DNA from: Occultella gossypii | Lineage (GTDB): Bacteria; Actinomycetota; Actinomycetes; Actinomycetales; Beutenbergiaceae | Direction of reading: 5' to 3' | Assembly: GCF_019947135.1 (NCBI RefSeq) | Contig: NZ_JAGSHT010000010.1 | Coordinates: 1-64,000 of the forward strand | DNA length: 64,000 bases | Part shown: piece by piece, positions 57,175 to 64,000 of the stretch | How positions within the stretch are numbered: the first letter of the stretch is position 1 | Layout: every line of letters begins with the position of its first letter | Program-made: the position numbers and the translations under genes | The notes under the pieces: generated by a model | What the model was told of the DNA's origin: nothing | The model's input: only the letters and a program-made list of their open reading frames with translations | Databases searched by the model: none

Positions 57175-57226
57175 TGAGGAGACGAACCCGCACCCCAGCT
57201 ACCTTTTGGAAGAGGGCGATCCTCGA

Positions 57227-60200
57227 GTGTCCCAGCAGGCACCCCACGACCCTGTCTCGGTTCCCACGAACTTCGGCGGCAACGAATGGCTCATCGACGA
57301 GCTGTACGCCCAGTATCGGGAGGACAAGTCGCAAGTCGACCCCACGTGGTGGGAGTTCTTCGAGAACTATCGCCCCGCCGACCTCGCCGCCAACGGCACC
57401 GCAGGTAGCAACGGCGCCCCCACTGCCAAGCCGGCCACCGCACCGGCCGCCACGAAGGCAGCCCCGGCCGCGCCTGCCCCGGCACCCCGGGCGAAGGCGA
57501 CGAACCCGCCCGCCGCAGCGACGCCGTCGGCCCCCGCGCACAGCGCCGCGCAGGCGAGCGCCCCGACCCCGCCTGCCGAGGAGGTCCGCGCCGACCTGCC
57601 TCCCGCCGCGCCCGAGGTCACCGCGGAGGCACCGACCGCCCCCTACACGAAATCCCTCACCGGCGGCGGTCCCCGCAGCGCAGGTGGCGACGACGAGGTC
57701 GAGAAGTTGCGTGGCGCGTCCGCCCGGACCGTCACGAACATGGTCTCCAGCCTCGACGTGCCGACCGCGACCAGCGTGCGCTCGATCCCGGCGAAGCTGC
57801 TCGTGGACAACCGGATCGTCCTGAACAACCACCTGCAGCGCAGCCGTGGCGGCAAGGTCTCCTTCACCCACCTCATCGGCTTCGCCGTCGTGGAGGCCCT
57901 CGGAGACATGCCCGAGATGAACGCCGGCTACCGCGACCTGGACGGCAAGCCGGGCATCGTGCGCCCGGCCCACGTCAACTTCGGGCTGGCCATCGACCTG
58001 GCCAAGCCGGACGGCACCCGGCAACTGCTGGTGCCCTCCATCAAGGAAGCCGAGACGATGGACTTCGCCCACTTCTGGGCGGCCTACGAGGACATGGTCA
58101 AGAAGGCCCGCGGCGGCAAGCTCGAGGTTTCGGACTTCGCCGGCACCACGATCTCGCTCACGAACCCCGGCACCATCGGCACCGTCCACTCGGTGCCGCG
58201 GCTGATGGCCGGGCAGGGCACGATCATCGGCGTCGGTGCCATGAACTACCCCGCCGAGTTCCAGGGGGCCTCCACCGAGACCCTCGCGAAGCTCGGTGTC
58301 TCGAAGATCCTGACGCTGACGTCCACGTACGACCACCGGATCATCCAGGGCGCCCAGTCCGGTGACTTCCTGCGGATCGTCCACGCCAAGCTGATCGGCG
58401 AGGACGGCTTCTACGACCGGGTCTTCGCCTCGCTGCGTGTGCCGTACGAGCCGGTCCGCTGGACCCAGGACACCAACGCCGACGCCGAGGACGACTTCGG
58501 CAAGCCGGCCCGGATCGCCGAGCTGATCCACGCCTACCGCTCGCGCGGGCACTTCATGGCCGACACCGACCCGCTGGCCTACCGTCAGCGCCGGCACGCC
58601 GACCTGGACGTGCAGAACCACGGCCTGACCCTCTGGGACCTGGACCGCACCTTCCCGACCGGCGGCTTCGGCGGCAAGCCCAAGGCGCTCCTGCGGGACA
58701 CCCTCGGGCTGCTGCGCAACTCCTACTGCCGCACCATCGGCTCGGAGTACATGCACCTGCACGACGCCGCCCAGCGCAAGTGGCTGCAGCAGCGCCTGGA
58801 GTCCGGCTGGGCCAAGCCCGAGCCGATCGCGCAGCAGCAGATCCTGCGCAAGCTCAACGCCGCGGAGGCGTTCGAGACGTTCCTGCAGACCAAGTACGTC
58901 GGGCAGAAGCGGTTCAGCCTCGAGGGTGGCGAGTCGCTCATCCCGCTGCTGGACAAGATCCTGGAGCGCTCGGCCGAGGAGGGCCTCGACGAGGTCGGCA
59001 TCGGCATGCCGCACCGCGGCCGCCTGAACGTGCTGGCGAACATCGCCGGCAAGTCCTACGCGCAGATCTTCGCCGAGTTCGAGGGCAACCAGGACCCGCG
59101 CACCGTGCAGGGCAGCGGCGACGTGAAGTACCACCTCGGCACGGAGGGCATGTACACGTCCGTGAGCGGGGAGTCCACGAAGGTCTACCTGGCCGCGAAC
59201 CCGTCCCACCTCGAGGCCGTCGACGGCGTGCTCGAGGGGATCGTGCGCGCCAAGCAGGACCGGATCGACCTCGGCGGGGCCGGGTTCTCCGTGCTGCCGA
59301 TCCTGATCCACGGGGACGCCGCCTTCGCCGGGCAGGGTGTGGTCACCGAGACCCTGAACATGTCCCAGCTGCGGGGCTACCGCACCGGCGGCACCGTGCA
59401 CATCCTGATCAACAACCAGGTGGGCTTCACCACCGGCGCGTCCTCGTCCCGTTCCACGCTGTACGCCACGGACGTGGCGAAGGGCCTGCAGATCCCGGTC
59501 TTCCACGTGAACGGTGACGACCCGGAGGCCGTCGCGCACGTGGCCGAGCTGGCGTTCGACTACCGCCAGGAGTTCCACAAGGACGTCATCATCGACATGG
59601 TGTGCTACCGCCGCCGCGGTCACAACGAGGGCGACGACCCGTCGATGACGCAGCCGGTGATGTACTCCCTGATCGAGAAGAAGCGCAGCGTCCGCAAGCT
59701 CTACACCGAGGCGCTCGTCGGTCGTGGCGACATGACCGAGGACGAGGCCGAGGAAGCACTCTCGCACTACAAGGGCGAACTCGAGCGGGTCTTCACCGAG
59801 GCCCGCTCCGGCGGCAGTACCGCCACCGACGACGTCCAGGTGGCCGGCCTCGAGCGTCCGGAGTCCCAGCTCGAGGACGCCGGCGTGATGGTCGGCTGGG
59901 AGACCGCCGCACCCGCTCAGATGCTGGAGCGGATCGGCGAGGCGCACGTGCGCCCGCCGGAGGGGTTCACCGTCCACCCCAAGCTCCTCCAGATGCTCCA
60001 GAAGCGCCACCAGATGTCCACCGACGGGGACATCGACTGGGCCTTCGGGGAGATGCTCGCGTTCGGCTCCCTGCTGCTCGAGGGCACGCCGGTGCGCCTG
60101 ACCGGGCAGGACTCGCGCCGCGGCACGTTCGTCCAGCGGCACGCGGTCCTGCACGACCGGGTCAACGGTGCCGAGTGGACCCCGCTGATGTATCTCGCCG

Positions 60201-61075
60201 CGGACCAGGGCAAGTTCTGGGTGTACGACTCGTCCCTGAGCGAGTACGCGGCACTCGGTTTCGAGTACGGCTATTCGGTCGAGCGACCGGATGCCCTGGT
60301 GCTCTGGGAGGCGCAGTTCGGCGACTTCGTCAACGGCGCCCAGACGATCATCGACGAGTTCATCTCCTCCGCCCAGCAGAAGTGGGACCAGAGCTCCTCC
60401 GTGGTGCTGCTGCTGCCGCACGGCTACGAGGGCCAGGGACCGGACCACTCCTCCGCCCGCAAGGAGCGGTTCCTGCAGCTCGCGGCCGAGGACAACATGA
60501 TCGTCGCGGAGCCGTCCACCCCGGCGAACCACTTCCACCTGCTGCGACGCCAGGCGTACCAGCGCCCGCGTCGCCCGCTGATCGTGTTCACGCCGAAGCA
60601 GCTGCTGCGGCTGCGGGCGGCCACGTCCTCGGTCGAGGACTTCACCACCGGTACGTTCCAGACGGTCATCGGCGACTCCGCCGTGGACCCGGCCGCGGTC
60701 GACCGTGTGCTGATGTGCAGCGGGCGGGTCTACTACGACCTGCTCGCCGAGCGCACCAAGCGTGAGGACACCAGGACCGCGATCGTCCGCCTCGAGCAGC
60801 TCTACCCGCTCGACGACGAGGCCATCCGCGCCGAGCTCGGCCGGTACCCGAACGCCGAGTTCGTCTGGGTCCAGGACGAGCCGAAGAACCAGGGTGCGTG
60901 GAGCTACCTGGTCCTCAACCTGGTGTACGCGCTGCCCGAGATGTCTGAGGCGGCTCGGCTGAAGGGCCGGTTGAGCGTGGTGTCCCGCCCGAACATGGCG
61001 GCCCCGTCCGCCGGTACCGGCAAGAAGCACCAGGCGGAGCAGGCCACCTTGCTGAGCGAGGCATTCCAACGGTGA
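57227..61075 (+). CDS. kgd: Multifunctional 2-oxoglutarate decarboxylase/dehydrogenase E1 with succinyltransferase domain
   Basis: Fused enzyme of 1282 aa. Residues 1-40 resemble the E1 N-terminal helix ([19 protein letters not shown]), followed by an Ala/Pro-rich linker. Next is an E2-type acyltransferase domain ending near the H370 motif [16 protein letters not shown]. The thiamine-diphosphate E1 domain carries [14 protein letters not shown] and the [12 protein letters not shown] cofactor motif. No lipoyl domain is present, as in mycobacterial Kgd, which joins a shared pyruvate/oxoglutarate complex. Start GTG 57227 has GAAGAGGG about 9-11 nt upstream; longer in-frame starts precede the predicted promoter. 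Confidence 0.95.
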   Translation: MSQQAPHDPVSVPTNFGGNEWLIDELYAQYREDKSQVDPTWWEFFENYRPADLAANGTAGSNGAPTAKPATAPAATKAAPAAPAPAPRAKATNPPAAATPSAPAHSAAQASAPTPPAEEVRADLPPAAPEVTAEAPTAPYTKSLTGGGPRSAGGDDEVEKLRGASARTVTNMVSSLDVPTATSVRSIPAKLLVDNRIVLNNHLQRSRGGKVSFTHLIGFAVVEALGDMPEMNAGYRDLDGKPGIVRPAHVNFGLAIDLAKPDGTRQLLVPSIKEAETMDFAHFWAAYEDMVKKARGGKLEVSDFAGTTISLTNPGTIGTVHSVPRLMAGQGTIIGVGAMNYPAEFQGASTETLAKLGVSKILTLTSTYDHRIIQGAQSGDFLRIVHAKLIGEDGFYDRVFASLRVPYEPVRWTQDTNADAEDDFGKPARIAELIHAYRSRGHFMADTDPLAYRQRRHADLDVQNHGLTLWDLDRTFPTGGFGGKPKALLRDTLGLLRNSYCRTIGSEYMHLHDAAQRKWLQQRLESGWAKPEPIAQQQILRKLNAAEAFETFLQTKYVGQKRFSLEGGESLIPLLDKILERSAEEGLDEVGIGMPHRGRLNVLANIAGKSYAQIFAEFEGNQDPRTVQGSGDVKYHLGTEGMYTSVSGESTKVYLAANPSHLEAVDGVLEGIVRAKQDRIDLGGAGFSVLPILIHGDAAFAGQGVVTETLNMSQLRGYRTGGTVHILINNQVGFTTGASSSRSTLYATDVAKGLQIPVFHVNGDDPEAVAHVAELAFDYRQEFHKDVIIDMVCYRRRGHNEGDDPSMTQPVMYSLIEKKRSVRKLYTEALVGRGDMTEDEAEEALSHYKGELERVFTEARSGGSTATDDVQVAGLERPESQLEDAGVMVGWETAAPAQMLERIGEAHVRPPEGFTVHPKLLQMLQKRHQMSTDGDIDWAFGEMLAFGSLLLEGTPVRLTGQDSRRGTFVQRHAVLHDRVNGAEWTPLMYLAADQGKFWVYDSSLSEYAALGFEYGYSVERPDALVLWEAQFGDFVNGAQTIIDEFISSAQQKWDQSSSVVLLLPHGYEGQGPDHSSARKERFLQLAAEDNMIVAEPSTPANHFHLLRRQAYQRPRRPLIVFTPKQLLRLRAATSSVEDFTTGTFQTVIGDSAVDPAAVDRVLMCSGRVYYDLLAERTKREDTRTAIVRLEQLYPLDDEAIRAELGRYPNAEFVWVQDEPKNQGAWSYLVLNLVYALPEMSEAARLKGRLSVVSRPNMAAPSAGTGKKHQAEQATLLSEAFQR

Positions 61076-61677
61076 GCGCCGCGTCCCCAGACGCGGCGGG
61101 CACGCGCATCTGTGTGGTCGGCGACGAACTCGTCGCCGGGTTGGGCGACGCCCGCGGGATGGGCTGGGTCGGCCGGGTCGCCGCCCGGACGCCCTCGGAG
61201 TCGCCGTTGGCGTTCTTCACCCTGGCCGTGCCCGGCGAGACCAGCACCTCCCTGTCCGGGCGCTGGGAGACCGAGTGCAACCGTCGCTTCGGGTCCGGGG
61301 AGAACCGCCTCGTGGTGGCCCCCGGTTCCGCGGACCTGCTGCACGGGGTGTCCCTGGCCCGTAGCCGGCTGAACCTGGCGAACGTGCTCGACGACGCCGC
61401 CAACCGGCAGATCCCAACGTTCGTGGTGGGCCCACCACCGCGCACCGACGTGCCCGAGTCCGCGCTCGGGGATCTCTCCGGGGCGTTCGCGGATGTCTGC
61501 CAGCGCCGTCGGGTGACCTACGTGGAGACGTTCGAACCGCTGCGTACCCATGAGCAATGGCTGTCGGACACCTCCGCCGGCGACGGCACCCACCCGCAGC
61601 AGGCCGGCTACGGCCTGCTCGCCTGGTTGGTGCTCCACAACGGCTGGCACGAGTGGTTGGGCCTGCCCCAGGAGTGA
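61072..61677 (+). CDS. SGNH/GDSL-type hydrolase-like protein
   Basis: Protein of 201 aa that begins with a GDSL-like block ([19 protein letters not shown]). The usual Ser is replaced: the motif reads G-D-E instead of G-D-S. Later blocks are VPGETSTSL (Gly), APGSADL (Asn position altered) and [10 protein letters not shown] with D-x-x-H. Loss of the block I Ser suggests it is not a standard esterase. The GTG start overlaps the kgd stop in GTGA, so the two are translationally coupled. This pairing suggests a linked role, but none can be named. Confidence 0.78.
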   Translation: MSAASPDAAGTRICVVGDELVAGLGDARGMGWVGRVAARTPSESPLAFFTLAVPGETSTSLSGRWETECNRRFGSGENRLVVAPGSADLLHGVSLARSRLNLANVLDDAANRQIPTFVVGPPPRTDVPESALGDLSGAFADVCQRRRVTYVETFEPLRTHEQWLSDTSAGDGTHPQQAGYGLLAWLVLHNGWHEWLGLPQE

Positions 61678-61685
61678 GGACACCT

Positions 61686-63512
61686 GTGACCGACACCTTC
61701 ACGGTCTCCGGGCAGGTCTTCCTGCGCGACGGCGCACCGCACCAGATCATCTCCGGCGCCGTGCACTACTTCCGGATCCCGCGCGCGCTCTGGGAGGACC
61801 GGCTGCGCCGGCTGCTCGCCATGGGCGCCAACACCGTCGAGACGTACGTGGCGTGGAACTTCCACGCCCCGCACGCGGGCGCCGCACCCGACTTCACCGC
61901 AGGCGCGGACCTCGGTGCGTACATCGATCTCGCCGGTGAGCTCGGCCTCGACGTGATCGTGCGCCCCGGCCCGTACATCTGCGCCGAGTGGGACCTGGGC
62001 GGGTTCCCCTCGTGGCTGCTGACCGACGACGCGGCCGCCGGTGCGCTGCGCACCTCGGACCCGGCCTACCTCGCCCACGTCGACGAGTGGTTCGACGTCC
62101 TGATCCCGATCATCGCCGAGCGCCAGCTCACCCGAGGCGGCCCGGTCATCGCCGTGCAGGCGGAGAACGAGTACGGCAGCTACGGCAACGACGCCGCCTA
62201 CCTGCGGGCGATGGCCGACGGGCTTCGGGCGCGCGGGATCGACGTGCTGCTGTTCACCTCGGACGGCCCGGAGCCGCTGATGCTGGCCGGTGGCACGGTG
62301 CCGGGCCTGCTCGCGACGGCGAACTTCGGTTCACGGCAGGCCGAGGCCTTCGCGGAACTCGCCCGGGCGCGCCCGGACCAGCCCGGGATGTGCATGGAGT
62401 TCTGGAACGGCTGGTTCGACCACTGGGGCGCCCGGCACCACACCCGCGACGCCGCGAGCGCCGCCGAGGAACTGGCCGGGATGCTCGCGGACGGCCGCTC
62501 GGTGAACTTCTACATGGCGCACGGCGGCACGAACTTCGGGGTCTGGGCCGGCGCGAACTGCCACGACGCCGAAGACGCCGGTGCGGGACCTGGGTATCAG
62601 CCGACCATCACCTCCTACGACTACGACGCCCCCATCGCCGAGGACGGCGCGCTCACCGCGAAGTTCGAGGCGTTCCGGGACGTGATCGCCGCGCACACCG
62701 GGCGCACGCCGCCCGCTCCCCCGTCGGCCCCGGTGCGGCTGGCCCCGCGCACGGTCGAGGTGCAGGCCTCCCTCGACCTCGGCGCCGTGCTCGACGGCGT
62801 CCCAACGGTTTCCGCACCGACGCCCCGTTCGTTCGAGCGGCTCGGCATCCACCACGGTGTGGTCCGGTACGTCACCACGGTGCCGTCGACGACGCCGCCG
62901 ATCCCGGCCGCGGACCTGCACCTGGACGGTCTGGCCGACCTCGCCACCGTGATGGTCAACGGCGCACTCGTCGGCCGCCTCGGCCGCACCCAGGCGGACC
63001 CCGCGTACGGCCCGGCGGGCGACGGCCTGCGGATCGAGCTGGACCAGCCCGTGAACACGATCGAGATCACCGTCACCTCGCTCGGCCGGGTGAACTTCGG
63101 CCGCCACCTGCGCGATCCCAAGGGCTTGGCCGCGGTGCGGTTCTCGCACCAGCACCTGTTCGGCTGGGAGCATGCGGGCCTGGACCTGACCACGCTGCCG
63201 GAACTGGACTGGTCGGCCGCGGAGCCGACCACCGCCGTCGGGCTCGAGCCGGTCACCGGCGCCGGCGTGCACCGGGCGGAACTGGACCTGACCGAGGTCG
63301 GCGACGGCTACCTGGCACTGCCGGGCTGGCGGGAGGGGTACGTGTTCCTGAACGGCTTCAACCTCGGCCGCTACTGGAACGCCGCGGGCCCCCAGCGCAC
63401 GCTCTACGCACCCGCGCCGTGCTGGCGCGTCGGCAGCAACGAGTTGGTGGTGGTCGAGTTCAGCGGTGCCGGGGACAGCATCGAGATCCGGCAGGACGCC
63501 GACCTCGGCTGA
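61686..63512 (+). CDS. GH35 beta-galactosidase, cytoplasmic
   Basis: Family 35 retaining beta-galactosidase of 608 aa. Signatures are ISGAVHYFRIPR, ETYVAWNFHAP, RPGPYICAEWDLGGFPSWLL, the acid/base E162 in AVQAENEYGSYG and the nucleophile E238 in GMCMEFWNGWFDHWG. C-terminal beta-sandwich domains follow (GYVFLNGFNLGRYWNAAGPQ). No signal peptide. It starts 8 bp after the SGNH-like gene at GTG 61686. It is a second candidate for releasing galactose from galactosylated oligosaccharides, 42 kb from the main glycosidase locus. Confidence 0.94.
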   Translation: MTDTFTVSGQVFLRDGAPHQIISGAVHYFRIPRALWEDRLRRLLAMGANTVETYVAWNFHAPHAGAAPDFTAGADLGAYIDLAGELGLDVIVRPGPYICAEWDLGGFPSWLLTDDAAAGALRTSDPAYLAHVDEWFDVLIPIIAERQLTRGGPVIAVQAENEYGSYGNDAAYLRAMADGLRARGIDVLLFTSDGPEPLMLAGGTVPGLLATANFGSRQAEAFAELARARPDQPGMCMEFWNGWFDHWGARHHTRDAASAAEELAGMLADGRSVNFYMAHGGTNFGVWAGANCHDAEDAGAGPGYQPTITSYDYDAPIAEDGALTAKFEAFRDVIAAHTGRTPPAPPSAPVRLAPRTVEVQASLDLGAVLDGVPTVSAPTPRSFERLGIHHGVVRYVTTVPSTTPPIPAADLHLDGLADLATVMVNGALVGRLGRTQADPAYGPAGDGLRIELDQPVNTIEITVTSLGRVNFGRHLRDPKGLAAVRFSHQHLFGWEHAGLDLTTLPELDWSAAEPTTAVGLEPVTGAGVHRAELDLTEVGDGYLALPGWREGYVFLNGFNLGRYWNAAGPQRTLYAPAPCWRVGSNELVVVEFSGAGDSIEIRQDADLG

Positions 63513-63535
63513 GCAAGGGCGCGCGCCCCCGGCCG

Positions 63536-64000
63536 CTAGTCCCCGCCGCCCCCGGAACGGCTGGATCCGACCAGGTCTCCGGCCTTCCAGTCGGCCCAAC
63601 CCGGCTGACCCGCCATGAACGCCTCGATCTCCTCCTTGGACGCGGCGAGCGTGGGGTCGTTCCTGAGGTAGTGCCGCGTCTCCCGCACGATCAAGCCGCT
63701 CAGCACCAGCAGACCGATGAGGTTCGGCAGCGCCATCAACCCGTTCATCACGTCGGAGAAGTTCCACACCACCCCGAGCTGCACGGTGCAGCCGACGAAC
63801 ACCACGAGCGAGAAGATCACCCGGAACGGCATCACTGCGCGCCGCCCGATCAATCGTTCGACGTTGCGCTCGCCGTAGTAGGACCAGCCCAGGATGGTGG
63901 AGAAGGCGAACAGCGCCAGCCCGATGGTGACGACCCAGTGGCCCCACTCCCCCGGCAGGCCGTGGGTGAACGCCTCGCCGGTCATGATCGCGGCCGAGAT
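63536..64000 (-). CDS. Sodium:alanine symporter (AGCS family), C-terminal part
   Basis: The last 155 or so residues of an integral membrane carrier that continues beyond the window. Visible are the GLALFAFSTILGWSYYGERN motif, typical of AGCS (alanine/glycine:cation symporter) proteins, three or four transmembrane helices, a conserved VWNFSDVMNGLMALPNLIGLL stretch split by helices, and a hydrophilic Gly-rich C terminus. It would import alanine or glycine with sodium. It converges on the GH35 gene, 23 bp apart. Confidence 0.88.
   Translation of the reverse strand: MSAAIMTGEAFTHGLPGEWGHWVVTIGLALFAFSTILGWSYYGERNVERLIGRRAVMPFRVIFSLVVFVGCTVQLGVVWNFSDVMNGLMALPNLIGLLVLSGLIVRETRHYLRNDPTLAASKEEIEAFMAGQPGWADWKAGDLVGSSRSGGGGD

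Noticed and set aside
57164-61069. A 1301-codon open frame antisense to kgd
   Set aside because: Its composition is a high-GC antisense shadow (Val/Arg/Gly/His-rich, no domains), while the plus strand encodes a recognisable full-length enzyme.

Overview
The window is high-GC DNA with high third-position GC, dense gene packing, many GTG starts and 4-nt ATGA/GTGA stop/start overlaps. Housekeeping blocks are typical of Actinobacteria: rho-prfA-prmC-sua5-wecA-atpI-atpBEFHAGDC-DUF2550-nucS, DALR protein-lysA-hom-thrC-thrB, and a fused KGD-type 2-oxoglutarate enzyme. NucS and the ABC importers that lack their own ATPase fit the same phylum. The glycosidase content suggests a plant-matter-degrading soil member of the order Micrococcales (Cellulomonadaceae, Beutenbergiaceae or Ruaniaceae-like). 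That placement is inference.

Region 1 (1-2.4 kb) holds the 5' end of an IS630-like transposase running off the left edge, a short-chain dehydrogenase, a small zinc-ribbon-like protein and an alpha/beta hydrolase. Region 2 (2.4-19.65 kb) is the most notable part: a cytoplasmic exo-glycosidase set (GH1, GH31, GH42, GH95, GH3), a LacI-family regulator, a universal stress protein and a lipoprotein-permease-permease sugar importer. The enzyme set matches the linkages of fucosylated xyloglucan oligosaccharides (Fuc-Gal-Xyl-Glc). Three near-palindromic LacI-type operators (consensus TCGAANCGNTTC) lie in its two divergent intergenic regions, so I read it as one regulon. The GH95 gene has no ATG, GTG or TTG start ahead of its conserved N terminus; an ATC codon with a well-placed Shine-Dalgarno, or a lost base, would explain it.

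Region 3 (20-23.6 kb) is a compact type III polyketide synthase cluster (flavoprotein, ICMT-type methyltransferase, type III PKS, divergent UbiA prenyltransferase), like clusters for alkylresorcinols and prenylated alkyl hydroquinones. Region 4 (23.7-26.5 kb) has an SGNH hydrolase broken by an internal deletion, a MurB-like protein lacking both ends of the enzyme, and nagA. Region 5 (26.6-38.2 kb) runs nucS to sua5 and includes the whole F-type ATP synthase operon. Region 6 (38.3-48.3 kb) covers translation release (prmC, prfA), rho, threonine synthesis and lysA.

Region 7 (48.3-57 kb) contains a repeat-rich membrane protein, tRNA-Arg(CCG), a leaderless aldose epimerase, an M23 peptidase, two CNNM/CorC-like membrane proteins and a two-component system. 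Region 8 (57.2-64 kb) contains kgd, an SGNH-like protein, a GH35 beta-galactosidase and the C-terminal end of a sodium:alanine symporter. No CRISPR array, prophage or rRNA was seen.
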